Assembly (NCBI GenBank): GCA_001643675.2
Contig: LSRY02000030.1
Span: 916,501-980,500, forward strand
Length of the DNA stretch: 64,000 nt
Direction: 5' to 3'
From: Monocercomonoides exilis
Lineage: Eukaryota > Preaxostyla > Oxymonadida > Polymastigidae
This document shows positions 46,776-59,739 of this stretch, in pieces; position 1 is the first letter of the stretch; every line of letters starts with the position of its first letter. The notes beneath the pieces are model-generated. The model saw nothing but the letters and a program-made list of their open reading frames with translations, was not told the DNA's origin and made no database searches. The translations under genes and the position numbers were made by a program.

Positions 46776-48304
46776 TCATTCATCATCATTTTTATTCGTT
46801 TCTTTTTCTTCTTCCACTTCTCCAAACAGTGGAATTGCAAATGGAGGGTCATCTTTATTGCTTCTTCTGCTGCGTGTTGTAAGATATTTGCGCTGGGCAA
46901 TCTGCAGCTCCTCCAAAAATGTTAAATTATGCTTTGGCTTTTTATCAGGAATAGTTTGCCCATCAGAAGAAGAGAGAGCATTAAGCATTGAAGATGAATC
47001 CGTAGAGCGTGCAGTAGGCGAATTCGGTAATAGATCAGGCGAAGAAGACTGAAGCTTCTGTTTTTCTGTTTTTCTTTTCTTTGTTTCTTCTCTCTTTTCA
47101 GCCTTCTTTTTGTCTTCTTTCTCTTTTTTCAGATCTCTCTTTCCATCTTTCTTCTTTTCGAAGGCAGACTGTCCCCTTTCATTGTCTAAGTTTTCTTTTT
47201 GCTTTGCCCTTGCAATTATTTTGTCCTCTTCTTTATCTGAGCTTAGTGAATCGTTTAATCCATCGCTGTCGTTCTCCTCTGCTTTCTCTTCCGCAGCTTT
47301 TCCCCGCTCTTCATTGTTCCCTTCATCTTTCGAGTCTTTCAACTGCTTTTCCTTTTCCTTTTCTTTTTCTTTTTTCCGTTTCAATTCGTCTTCTCTTTCC
47401 TTTTTCTCTCTTTCGTGATCTGATTTCAGTACCTTCACAGGACGAGGATGAACAAAACGCTTTTGTGATGGCGTCCCAAAAGGAAGAATGGCCGGCGCCT
47501 GTGCAATTGGCAAGCGAGGCGCCAAGGGCGATGCATCACGCATGGCTTGCGGCTGAAGAGAAGAAAGAGAAGAAATGGAGGGATATGCAAAAGAAAGGTT
47601 CATTGATGAAGGAGATGATGAAGTGATTGATGCGATTGATGAAGTTGTGGTGGAATAGAATGATGGCGATAATGTTGAAGTGGAAGAGGAAAATGGTGAA
47701 GTGGTTGAAATGGGTGATTGGTGAAGCTGTGGGGCCAGTTGTGCTGACTTCTTTTTTAAAGCCTGTTCCCTTTCAATCTCCAACTCAGCTTTCTTTCTTT
47801 CTTCATCTTCATCCAAGCGTCGATCAATTTCTTCGCTCAGAATTTCCTTTTATTGTGCAATTACATTGTATATATAAATTGTATATTTCAGAATTATACA
47901 CATGAATAAAAATAACTAAAAAAAAAAACCTTAACGATAGTTTGACTTTCATCAGAAAAAACAAGAGCTTCAATTTGCTTCTTTGTTTCTTCCAAAATCC
48001 TAGACTGAACTTCGCCGCAAAGCCATTGCTGAAAAGAATGATCAACGTACATGTTTGGCAGTTTCAAAAACATTTTCAATTTTTTTCTTGAAGATTCCGA
48101 AAAAAAAGAGCCTTCATCAGAAGATTGCTTCATTTTCAATATATTTTCACGAATTAAAAATAGTTGTTCGTTTGCTCCCGACTCTAATTTAGACAAAATC
48201 GATTCTCCATGGACCCCAGCAAGATTTATAGCTTCAATCATGTTCCTCTGAAATAACAAAAAGTCGAAGTTATTTTTTATGCTATCAAGCGCCTTTTCCG
48301 ACAT
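46776..48304 (-). CDS. Coiled-coil, Ser-rich hypothetical protein
   Basis: Two exons, 48304-47930 and 47846-46776, with an 83-base intron in phase 0 (GTTTTT...AAAAG), give 481 residues. The N-terminal 130 residues are helical (SIKNNFDFLLFQRNMIEAIN; LLEETKK-type heptads follow). A Ser/Thr/Pro-rich stretch (about 165-235) follows. A strongly charged Lys/Glu segment (about 265-395) comes next. The C-terminus is more ordered (LTFLEELQIAQRKYLTTRSR) with an acidic end. I do not recognise the family. The charged segment and Ser clusters resemble cytoskeletal or nuclear scaffold proteins, which is only an impression. The gene is divergent from the acid phosphatase gene, with 160 bases between start codons. 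Confidence 0.7.
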
Positions 48305-48464
48305 TCTTATGCACCGTTATATGTATATTTTTTATAGTCGAACAATCAACGATTGTGCAGATTTCGAAAAAAAATCAATAATTTTTAATTCCGCAACTGA
48401 CGAAGTTGGGGATCTGATTTATTTCGTTTCAGATAAGAGTGCTGTCATTTTAATTCAAACAAAA
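48305..48464. promoter_or_regulatory. Divergent intergenic region, coiled-coil gene and acid phosphatase gene
   Basis: 160 bases between opposing start codons at 48304 (minus) and 48465 (plus). Promoters for both are expected here. No specific motif was recognised. Confidence 0.35.
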
Positions 48465-50896
48465 ATGTTTTTGCTACTTTTGTTTATAGCACAATCTTAT
48501 GGAAAAATGATATCTGTTAGAGTTGTTGAAAGACATGGTGAACGATTTTTTTTTATTTCATGAACAACTTTCTCATATCAAATTGTTGTGTTTTAAATCT
48601 TTTTGTACTTTTTCAACAATGTTAGGTGATCGTGCTCCTCTTCGTGAACTTCCAGTTTGCGTTGAAAACAATCATTATTTGAGTTTTTCCGAATTTTTTT
48701 AAAAAAATATATTATTGCATTATTTTAGAACGTACAAATTCCGGATCCGTTAGGAGAGCTCACACAACAGGGATTAAATCAACTTGAAAAAATTGGATCG
48801 AAAATGCGTGAGATATATGCAGAAAATGGAATTGTCCCAAAACAATATGATCCTCGAAAATTTTTCTTTTATACAACTCATGTTGATCGAACAAAAATGT
48901 CTCAGTCTGCTTTTGCACATGGGTTTTTCACATCTACGAGTGGTCCAGAAGATCCTGATACAAAAGAGCCAATCTTTGGAACTGGACTGACTCCATTGCC
49001 TTCACATTCAGTTTTGCCTCATAATGAGTATCTGCTCTTGAGTGCTTCAAGATGGTTTGAATGCTTATAAGCTGTTATCGTTTTTATTTTTGATTTTTGT
49101 TATTTGAAAAAATTTTGAATATTTTTACAAAAAATTTGTTTACGAATAATATTTTTTTTTCACTAATTTTGATTTTATTTAAAAAAAAGCAAAAATGCAT
49201 TGGATGCAATTGAAGAAGGACAAAAATCTGATTCTATGAAGCAGTATTACAAGGACAATGCAGCAACATTGAATAAGCTGTTTAATCAAGTTGGCACAAC
49301 AGCAGAGGGATACGATATTACTGATATCATTGATGTTCTGATATATCTCAACGAACACAAGTATGATGGGAATCTTCTTTCAGCATAATTTTTTTAACGA
49401 TTTCACAATTTTGTTGGCATTTTTATTTTGTTTTATTTATTTTTTTTTTATTATTGAACATTTTTTCACCTCTGATTATTCATTTTTCAAAATGTTCTGA
49501 TACTCAAACAATATCTCTCAGTCTTCCCTTCCCAGGCGGAATGACAAAAGCTGACTTCGATGAATATATGAAAATATTTGATTATCGTGTGCCATTTATT
49601 TCCTTATTGTTTTCTTAATATAAGTCATTTCTTGTGTTAATTGTTGGAATATGTTTTTTTGAATGTGATTCTTATATATCCCCCCCCCCCCCCCTTTCTT
49701 CTCACTATTGATCATTTTATATCATTAAAACTGTGGTCTTGACCAATTGTTACACATCTGATGTATTCTCTATTTGAAGTGTCTGTGACGTATTCTCCTG
49801 TTCACAACAAGAAGTTCTGCGATGCTGCAACTGGAATGTTCATGAAGAAAGTTTGCGATATTTTGAAAACAGAAAAATTTGCTATTTTTTCCCCTTTCTT
49901 TTTCTGGTTATTATTATTTTTTTATAATACTACTTTTTCTTGTATACAAAACAACATTTTTATCTTTTCAAATTTTTTTTTGATTCTCAATTAATCGTCA
50001 ATTTCATTCAAAAATATCGCATCCATCTCCCACCTTCCCCTCATCGTCTCATCGTCTCATCTTCTTTTTCCCTTCCCCTCTTCCCCTCTTCCTCTTTCCT
50101 TCTATCCCCCTCTATCCAGCTTCTCCGAGAAGTGTCCCAGGAGGTCAATTCTCCTCCTTCTGATGCCTCCTCTGAGCTCCCTGTGTTCTACCACTACCAC
50201 GGGCACGACTGGACTATCAACAGCGTCTTCGGCTGCCTCGGGCTGAATAACACGAACAACCCTTCATACGGCTCATTGATAGTGATTGAGACACATGTTG
50301 ATGACAATGACCAAAAAAAGGTGTATTTTAAGTTCAAAAAGGCGCTGAATGTGTCAAAGGAGGCGGAGAATCTGCAGTTGGAAGAATGGACTCCGAAATA
50401 TTGCCCGGCTGGGAAGGAATACTGCGATTTTGATGTTTGATTTGCTATGATTTAATTTTGATTTATTTTATTATTATTCATTTTTAATCGATTATTTTAT
50501 ACTCTTTTTTCATAATGAAACACACTTTTTAAAATATTAAAATTTTTTAATCATAATTCTTATGAATGTTGTCTCCAATTATTTTCTTTATGATGTGGTG
50601 CAATGATCACCAATTTCTTCTCATCCGACTTCTCTCTCTTCATCTCTCTCCTTCTCTTTCTTTCCTAGTCATTCTCCAAGCAATGGTCTCCTTACTGGCA
50701 GCAGGCGAGCGACGAGAACTGGTACAAAGACGTGTGTGGGATGGCCATCAAAGGGAGCAACACGATTCTTGTCATCATTCTTGTTGTGCTGGCTGTGGTG
50801 TTTGCTCTTTCGCTGGCTGGTCTGATTGTGCTGTGCGTGTTCTATTTGAAGACGAAGCCTGAGAAGATCGCTGGGAAAGAGGTGACAATGCAATGA
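48465..50896 (+). CDS. Histidine acid phosphatase with C-terminal membrane anchor
   Basis: Eight exons: 48465-48537, 48627-48655, 48729-49054, 49190-49360, 49522-49586, 49780-49850, 50120-50434 and 50669-50896. All phases agree, giving 425 residues. A signal peptide (MFLLLLFIAQSYG) precedes the branch 2 histidine phosphatase signature RHGDRAP (residues 23-29; His 24 would be the phosphorylated nucleophile). The first intron splits the Gly codon of that motif. Further family marks are LTQQGLNQL, the arginine segment in THVDRTKMS, and the distal HD pair in YHGHDW (His 274-Asp 275). A hydrophobic segment (about 383-408, TILVIILVVLAVVFALSLAG) and a short Lys-rich tail follow. The layout matches type I anchored lysosomal acid phosphatase. 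It should hydrolyse phosphomonoesters in the lysosome or at the surface. The intron before exon 6 contains a run of 15 C. Confidence 0.88.
49680..49694. repeat. C15 homopolymer in an intron
   Basis: Fifteen consecutive C in an otherwise AT-rich intron (49587-49779) of the acid phosphatase gene, just before a pyrimidine-rich stretch. Confidence 0.9.
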
Positions 50897-50929
50897 TATG
50901 CTGACTCATGATTGCTGATTATAATAACA

Positions 50930-50964
<35 letters not shown>

Positions 50965-51575
50965 ATCAATTTAACAGAATGTTTTTAAATAAAAGAAAAT
51001 TTTGTGTTTGTTTTTATTTATTTATTTATTTTATTAATTTCAAATTTATTTCTGAAAATTTTTTTATCAGTGCATTTTTTGTTTGCTTCTGTCAATATGG
51101 GATCTTTGGATTTTTGTTATTTTCTCTTATGCAATATCCAGGTCGTATTCTTTCTCATCTGAGTGGGTTTTTGTATCTCATTGCTGGGAATTTTATTTTA
51201 TTTTATTTTTTTTAAAGATTTTGCCTGTTAAAGAGAGGCAAAAGCTTATGTGTTATTATTTCGTTGCATATATATTTGAATTTTTTTGAAGGCTTTAAAA
51301 GAGGCAATGGGAAAGTTTCATATTTGGGACAGAATCAAAACAATTAAAAATTATAATCATATTTTAATATTATTCATATGGTTAAATGGATAGATACAGT
51401 AAAACATGAAAAAGTTTTTTTAACAAATTTAATGCTGTCATGCTGTTTTCGTTATGTGTAATAATTTAACAATTTTCATCTCTTAAAAATGTTTTTTGGA
51501 TAGAAAAAATAATTACACATTAACTATGATCGTTTTTCTTTATAATTTTTCAGTGATTGACATTTATCTGAAATT
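50897..51575. other. Intergenic region with a GAT microsatellite
   Basis: Holds the 3' flank of the phosphatase gene, a (GAT)n tract at 50931-50964 and AT-rich DNA up to the VPS15-like start. No exon was recognised. Confidence 0.6.
50931..50964. repeat. (GAT)n microsatellite
   Basis: About eleven trinucleotide units, 35 bases after the stop codon of the phosphatase gene, so probably within its 3' untranslated region. Confidence 0.9.
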
Positions 51576-54500
51576 ATGAGTCAAGATGGGGATAATAAAT
51601 ATTTTTCATTAACTCCAGAACAGTGGAACGCAAATTTGAAAAAAATCTTCCCCGAACAGATTCCAAATAGTTGTTCTTTAATTGGAGGAAATGGCTTTGG
51701 ATCCTGTTCCTGCAAAATCTCATTTACATATGGACCTAACATTGCGAAGCTTTTCGCTTTTTTTGAAAATGCTTTGGATAAAACTTTCTTGAATGAACTT
51801 GAAGAATTTTGTAATAAAATTTGTGAGCAAAACAGTGCACATATCCAAAGGGAAATTCAAATATTCCCCAATGAAGCATTTGAACCGAAATTTATTGTTT
51901 TCATAAGACCATTTGCTCCATGTACTTTGAAAACATATTTGAAGTAAGTAATTATATTTTTTTATCAAAATTTTGCATTTTGAAAACGTTTTGATACGGT
52001 TATTTTTGTTTCTCAGATTTAGACAATATAGCATGCCGTTAATCGATAAGTGCTGGTATATTTACCAAATAATTCAGGCAGTTGCGGATCTTCACAGCAT
52101 GAAATTGTATCATGGACATTTATGCGTTGATAATTTCGTGCTTGTCAGAGGATATTGGATTCACCTAACAGACTTCGATGTTTTTCGCTCCGACACAATC
52201 GACTTCTTTTCGGATCACGCTGGATTTATTTATTATTATCATCCCTGGATTCCAGGCATGATAACTCCATTAACGCTTGGATTTTCATCTGCTCCCGAAC
52301 GACTGAGGAAGAGCAAGCTCCAATACGAAACGCAGAACATTCCGCAGATCCACCCGCTGACTGAGACAGCGTCTACCGAGCGTGTCACAGGCGACGCAGA
52401 CCGGCTGAAGAAGATTCACAAAGAGCGTGTAGAGTTTCTGCAGAGGGCAGACATCTTCAGCTTGGGCTGCTGCATCTGCGAGGTGCTGAACGATGCTGTT
52501 CCTCTCTTCACTTTGGAGGATGTCCCGAAGCTGGCCAGCGAGGAGTTCGAAAGCGACTTCTTCTGTTCTCGTCTGAAGGACGCCTTCAAAGTCCCTGAGC
52601 CGACGGCCGATGACAACAGCAATTTTGGCCGTTTGCCTTCATCTTCTGCACATCTGAAGGCGGAATCACAGAAAGAAGAGAAGGAGAAGGAAAAGGAGAA
52701 TGAGAAAGGAGAGAGAGAAAGAGAGGAGAAGGAGCAGCAGTTACGTCTGGCCATTCCACAAGGTCTGCTTGAGCTGATCTACACGATGGTCATCAGCGAG
52801 CCCTCGAGTCGCATTTCTGCAGCCGATGCGCTGGCGAAGATGGACGAGATGTTTCCTCTCTTTCCTGTTCTGCACGAGGCTCTTTATCAGTCAATGGACT
52901 CCTCTCCCAGCTGTGCTGTTGCGTTTGCCTCTACACCATGTGTAGTTGCTGCAATGAAGAAGTATTTCATGGAGCCTTCGCCCAGTCTGCCTTTTCCTTT
53001 CCTCAGAAATGGAAGGAAAATTGTGTTTGCTTCGCCAGCACCTAAAGAAAGAGAAGAAGAAGAAGGAAATGTGCTTTCTTTGGCTCAAATCAAAGGAGAT
53101 TCTCGTGTGGACAGTGCAAACTGTGGATTGAGTGCGAAGTTCAGCTTTGAAAGAGGAAGTGAGGCAATGAAAGAAGGAGGATATGGAAGAGTAGGAGGAA
53201 GAGAAGGAGCAGGACTTATTGAATATGACAAAGACGAAAGTGAAGACGAAAGCGAAGATGAAGGAGATTGTGTGGAAAGTGGCAAATCAAGTGAGATTTG
53301 CCGAGCAGGAAGAATTGATATAAATCAGCTTTTGAGTCATTTGGTTTATGTTGACAGCAAATTTGCTTCGATTTTGCCTTCTTCTCTTCGTGTTCACAAT
53401 GCCTTTGATGCCTTTCTCACTCAGAATATTCCACAAATAACATCATCATCATCATCATCTTCTTCTTCTTCTCTTTATCCTCAACAGAATTCATCGTTAA
53501 ATCTCAACTATTCCCCCATGAGCTGCTTCTGCCTCTTTTCCGATTTTATTTCAAAATGTCTTCGTTCAATTGACAAGACAAAATCAAAAGGCATTTCGGA
53601 TTCTTCGAAAGAGAACGGAAAAATATCGAAGAAGAAAAGTGATTTATTAGACAATGCAGAGGAAGAGGTGGAGGAGGAGGAAGAGGAAGATAATAATAAT
53701 GATGAAGATAACAATGAAGAAGAAGAAGAAGATGATGATGATAATGTTTATGTGTCAGATAACATTATCTGCCTTCCTCCCATCCAATGTTTCGGAGAAA
53801 GCCCCTTTTCTTATTCGTCCACGCTCAAAATGCTTTCTGAGAGTGCTGACTGCACTCAGCCAGTTCCTTCTGCATCTTCTTCCTCTTCTTCTTCCTGCTT
53901 TTTCCCTTCTTCATCCTCATCCTCCTCCTCATCATCATCCTCTTCCTTTTTCCCCTCTTCTTCTTCCTCTTCCTTCTACTCTTCCTTTTACCCTTCATCA
54001 TCATCTTCCTCTTCCTCTTCTCTTCTAAGCTCCACCAATTCCTCCTTCGGTTTGCCCTATTTGCCCAACCCTTCCATCGTGTCTGTTCCTTCTTCCATTT
54101 TTGCCCTTCCTTCCATCCTTCGCCATCTCCTCCATCCTTCTTTCGCCTTCTCCTTCAATCTGCAAGCTTTGCGTTTGGCTTCTCTTGTTTGTGATTCTGT
54201 TCCGTTCTTCCCTTTTGCCTCTCGAATTATTGCTCCTTCCGTAGTCTTCTTGTTGTTTTCAACTCTTTCAAAAATTTCATCATCATCTTCTTCATCCTCC
54301 TCCTCCTCCTCTTCTTCTTCTTCTGATTCAATTCCCTTAATCCAACCATCTTCTTCTTCTTCTTCTTCTTCCTCTTCCTCTCTTTCCGACTCATCATCTT
54401 CATCTCCTCCTCCAACTTTCTCCTCTTTCCTTTCGTTGCTCGATGATTCTCTTTCTCTCCTGTCAAGAATCTTATCTTCTGCCACAGCTGGTCTTTCTCT

Positions 54501-57500
54501 CCTCTCTCAGCATTCTCTTCAGCTTTCCCGCCTTTTCGACAGAAGCAGCCTTTTCCTTCTGTTGGATGGGAATTACCAATCGCCTTCATCAAGTGTTGTG
54601 CGTGGAATTTCATCATCATCATCATCTTCTTCTTCTTCGTTTTCTTCGTCTTCGTCTTCATATTCTTTTTCTTCTTCCATTTCATTTTCAAATGATTTTA
54701 CTTCACCTTTCTCATCATCATCATCATCATCGTCATCGTCATCATCATCATCCTCTTCTTCTGCATCTGCTTCATCGTCGTCCTCCTCCTCTTCCTCCTC
54801 CTCCTCTTCTTCTTCTTCATCTTCTTCTTCCACTTCCTCCACTTCCTCCTATTCATTTCATCGTCTCTATCTTATCCCCATCTCCTCCAAAACACACTCC
54901 AATCTCCCCTTTTCCTTCTCTTCTCTTTCCTCCTTCCCAACCGAACACCTCCTCAACAACGACGACTTCAGAAACCGCCTCTCCAAATTCCAGTCAGATC
55001 GACAGAACATTCTCACTGATGATTCACTGGATGCGTCTGAAGACGAGCTTTTGCTTCTTTTCTTGCACGAGTTGCTATCCCTCTTCCATTTTGCCCTGTC
55101 AGCCATGTACCAATTAATTGAGAATATCCAAAAATTGCCTTCATCTGCTGCTGAAATAGCAGAGATCAACCATTCGTTTGTGATTCTCTCACAACATCTG
55201 CACGAAATCATCTATGTTCAGTCAGTTGCATCAAGTGTGGTGCAATCAATGCGCAATTCGAGTGAAGAAGAAGGAATGTTCATTGACGATGTGGCATTTC
55301 ACACGTGGAGCATTCAGAATGAGAGGGTGCTGATGATTGGCAGTGCAATCTTTGCAAACCTGCTGAAATGCGATTCAATTGACACTTCACTCAAACCTCA
55401 TTGTTTTCATTCATCTGCTGCTGATTGTGGCACTTCATTGGATTCCTTGATTGCAACTGCCAATTCACTTCCTTCTGTCTCTTCTGCTCTTCTTTCGTCG
55501 TTCACTCCTTCCCTTTCGTCCATCCAGACAATTGTCAATGTGATGAATCCTTATCTCTTCTGCCTTCTGCTCAATTCACTCGATTTTGCTGGCTTTCTCT
55601 CGTATTCTTGTTATTCCTCTGCACATTCGTTTTCTCCTTCTCCTTCTCCTTCCTCTTCTTCTCTTCCTCTTCCTCTTCCTTCTTCAGTCATTTTGTCACC
55701 TCCAGTTGCTTCTGACAAATCTCTTTTGCATTCACCTCCACTTTACTCACCCTTTTCACAAGGAAAATATTCTTTCTCTCTTTTTTCACTGTTTTCTTAT
55801 GCATTTCCCTTCAACCCAATTTACTCTTCTTCTTTATCAGCTCCTTCGTTCACTCCACTTCGCTTTATTTCATCTGAATCACTTCCTGTTTTGTTTGCAA
55901 TGATCGCAAAACTTTATGTGAATATTCCAACTCAACTGTCAATCGAAGCTTATTCGCCTGCTCCAAATTCCGTTTTCCCTTCTCAAAAAGGCAATTCTTT
56001 CGCAAACAAGAAGAATTTTGTGAGTTCGGCTCAGTTTTTTGCTTATCTTTTCTCCTTTTTTGATGTTGCACTTTCGTCGGCTTTGTTTTATTGGGCGTTG
56101 CAAAGCTTTTCAGATTCTTCGAAATTCAAACAGATTTCGATGAGTTTCCAGCAGTTCAAACGAGAAGAAGAAGAAAGGAGGAAAGAAGAAGGAAATGAGC
56201 AAGGAAAAGAGGAAGGGAAGGCGAGAGAAGGGAGAGGCAAAGAAAGAGAATCTTCATTTTCTTCACCTTGGTCTTCTTCTCTTCCGCCTTATTCGCCAAC
56301 TGCATATCCTTCTTCAAATAAGACTTTTTCATCTCCACTCGCTCCATCGTCTGCATTCACTTCAGAGGAACTGGCTTCTCTCCCTCGCTCGACTGGCTCG
56401 AAGGATTCGCTGAAACTGAACAGAATGAGTGCGAATTCTGCTGATAGCACGAAGAGAAGTGGAATTGGGCTGTTGAGAATGTCTGAAGGAGGAAAAGGAG
56501 ATTCTGGTGGAGTTGGCAGTGGAGATCGGGAAGGTGCAAGAGAAGAAGGAAGAAGAGGGATGAAAGGAGGAGAAGGCAGCGGCTGGGTGTGCGGAGAATA
56601 CGAAGGCGAAGGTGAATGCAGCAGAAGTTGTGCAGAATTTGAGAGAAGAGAAGCAGAAATTCAATCAGAAGATGCTTCTGTTCGTATTGCCAATGTTGTC
56701 TGCTTCTTTGCAGCGGTGGCTGATCTCTTTGGAGAGGCCATCCCGTTGGAGTGCGTGAAGCTTGTGGCGCCTCTGCTATCATTTCCAAGTGCAAATGTGA
56801 GGAAAGGTTTGATGAGATGATGAGAAAGAGAGGAAGATGTGAATGCGGTTGGATTTTAGTTTTATTTCTTATTTTTTGAAATAGAAAAGCGCATGCAATA
56901 TTTAAGTCTTGAACACAGATTCATTTTATAAAAGCATTTTTCTGTTTTCTTTTTTGTTAAGTGATAGTATTTTGCGTTATTGTGGACTTTTTCTGGACTT
57001 ATACGAAATATCCAATTTTCCATTTTTTTTTTTTAAATTTCTGCTTTTTAATCACTTTGTATTTCATTTTTATTCGTTTCTTTCTTTCCTTTATTCTTTC
57101 AATCTCTTTTTCATTTTACAGAAAGCGTTCATTTTATTTCATTAGCAGCTAAACATTCCTCGTTGCAGTTTGTTGAGCTTCATCAGCTTGTTGATTACAA
57201 TCTCGATGGCTCATTTGGTCCTCTGATTGACCTTTCAGATGAGCACACTCTTTTGCGATCGCTCAACCCACCTGTATGCTTTTATCGTTTAATACTTATT
57301 CATTTTGAACAAAATAAATTGTTATTATTAACATTATTTATTATTCTAATTTTTTTTATTGATTTTCATTTTTATTCTAATCTTTTATTGCTTAATTTCA
57401 ATGGTGAATCAAAACAAAATACAGAGTTACTTGTCCACTTGGGAGAAAGCATTCAATGAATCAGCGAATGAAGTGCTCCAACAGCCCAGCAGACCCAGTC

Positions 57501-59739
57501 GGTTCTCTCTGACTGAAAGTGCAATCATTCAGCTTTCGCTTCACGTGCTGTCTTTTATCCCATCTGTGCTGATCGATCAGATGGAGCAGCTTCGTTCACC
57601 CCCATCCGCAATGCATGAGAGGAAAGCTATGAAACAAGAACATGGGAAAGAAGGGTGGAGAACAAGAGAGAATGTTGTTTATCATCAGGCAAACAGATCT
57701 GTTGGAGAAGAATCTGTGAATGAGAATGACTCCACCGAAAAAACAGTAAGCACAGGAGATTTCGTGTTTCGCGATGGAGACTTAAGAAATATTAGCTCAT
57801 TTGTTTCTCCTGACTATGCTGAGACATACACTCGTGTGCAACTGTATTTATTCACAAAAGCGACAAAAATGATTCATTTTGTAATTTTGATATCAATTTG
57901 TGATTTGTCTTATGAATTATTTTAAACTTTTCTTTCTTTCTTTCTCTCTATTTTTTATTTGAAAATACAAACTTTGTTCAGAATTGAGACCAAAGCGATC
58001 AAAGCCATCCATCTCATCAGTTGAGTTATGCGATGTCGTCTCAAAGCATTCATCGGCCGTGTCTTCGCTCAGCACACTCGAAAACGAAAGTTCCTCTCTT
58101 CTCTTCTCCACCGACTTGAATGGACGCTGCGCCTTTTGGGAATCAGACAACGATCGGCGAGTGAATCTGAAGTGTTCTCGTGAATTTGGCGGAGATTCTT
58201 CAGAATTGTGCATTTCTTCGTCTGGAGTTCTCATAGACAGCAACACATGTGCGATTTCTGCAGAGTACGAATACTGTTAATTTAATATTTGAGATAATTA
58301 TTTTTTTTTTTCTTGTAAACTTTCTTTTTCTTTATTATTATTATTATTTTGAAATTGAAAAACAATTTATTTCTTATAAAAACTAACTTTCATACAAATT
58401 TTACATTAAAATATTAATTTATGAATTTTCCCCATTCCTTCAGCTTCAACAAATTCATCAATAGGCCGTCTTTTGAGATATTTGACTATGTTTATCAGAA
58501 ATCTTTGTATTCCAGAAATATTTACGAATTTTTGACGGAGAGTCTTCATGTTTCTGGTGAAGATATAACTCTTCCTCTGCACTATCGCATCTTCTCCACT
58601 TCTCGTTTCACCGCTCCGTTTTGCTCGTCTCCTCTTCTTCTTCTTTCGATGGCGCATTCTCATTCGCATCTCTTCGATCCTCGCACACTTCAGTCGGCCT
58701 GGTGCTCAATGCCTCATCCTTCTTTGTCTCTCTCTGAAAATATCACAACTTCTGTTTCTCATTTGCCTAATTCGTTTTTGTATGCAATCGGCACAAGCGA
58801 AGGATATCTTTTTGTGTATGATATCAGAATGAAGGTGTGAAATCTCTGAAGGCTTCTGTTTTTTGCTCTTTTTAAATTGTTGCAGCAAGCAAACTGAAAT
58901 AGCATTGGATATGGGATGTTGAGCATTAAAAGTGAAAGCATTTCTTTTATTATTATTTCCTTATTTCACTATTGAAAATTCCTTTTTTTTTTAAACATAA
59001 TAATTATTTCTAATTTATATTCATTCAAATGAAAAAAATTTTCTAATTCTTCAATTTTACTCGTAACTCTCAGTCGCACCTTTTTGCAAAAAAATGCGAT
59101 TCTTCATCTCCCATCTTTTCCTCTTCATTCACATTTTCTCAACCAATAATTTCCCAAACATCTGCTTCTTCTTCTTCTTCTTCTTCCTCTTCCTCTTCCT
59201 CTTCCTCTTCCTCTTCTTCCTCTTCAACGCCAACAATATGGATATCTCAAGGTGACAAGGTTGATGGCTTCTCAATTTCATCCTCCATGAATCAAGTCGC
59301 CTCGCTAACGCTTACTCCTTTAGAAGGCGAAAAACAATCTTCTTATTCCAATACAGTTCAGACATATCAAAGAGAATATCATTTGCCTCTAGAATCTTCA
59401 AATATGAAAGTGAATTCACTTTTGACGTATCCTTGCTCAAGTTACCTGTTTGTTGGCTGTTCTGACCATTCAATTCGTGTGTGGAATCCATTTACTGTTT
59501 CTGCCAAGATGTCCACTTCAATGATGAAAGAATGGTGCCTTTTCGCTCCTTCGCAGATGAATAGTCAAAAAAATCAGACAGATGGATTTGAAAATCTCTC
59601 TTTTGAAAAGAAATTTGCAAGTGATGTTTGGGCAGCCGAAGAGACGACTGTACTTGCAAGCTGGGGGAGCCGTCTGATTTCAGGCGGTTCTTTAGGAAAC
59701 ATTTGGATTTTTGACTTCAATGCGAAAAAACAAGAATGA
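51576..59739 (+). CDS. VPS15: VPS15/PIK3R4-like pseudokinase with WD40 propeller
   Basis: Seven exons, 51576-51943, 52017-56806, 57122-57273, 57425-57833, 57982-58264, 58444-58834 and 59074-59739, keep phase and give 2352 residues (human about 1358). The N-terminal kinase-like domain follows VPS15: the SLIGGNGFGSCS loop, CWYIYQIIQAVADLHSMKLY, then HGH at 155-157 where VPS15 has HGD, then LTDFDVFRS near 173 without the DFG glycine. ADIFSLGCCICEVLNDAVPLF and a MVISEPSSRIS C-lobe complete it. The middle, where VPS15 has HEAT repeats, is swollen by poly-Ser and acidic runs (about 600-1130). From about 1915 there are WD40-type blades (HSSAVSSLSTL; FSTDLNGRCAFWE; EGYLFVYDIRMK; SIRVWNPF; SLGNIWIFDF). 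VPS15 scaffolds the class III PI3-kinase VPS34 in endosomal traffic and autophagy. The His replacing the catalytic Asp suggests no phosphotransfer. The exon 5 donor (GTACGA) is the least certain join. Confidence 0.82.

Noticed and set aside
50931-50964. Regular trinucleotide array as a possible functional repeat array or CRISPR
   Set aside because: It is a simple GAT microsatellite with no spacers.
51576-52900. Assignment to WDR81-type kinase-like/BEACH proteins
   Set aside because: No BEACH domain is present. The kinase-like region and order kinase, helical middle, WD40 fit VPS15 better.
54057-54842. Acidic poly-Glu/Asp minus-strand frames
   Set aside because: They are complements of TCN Ser repeats in the VPS15-like gene.
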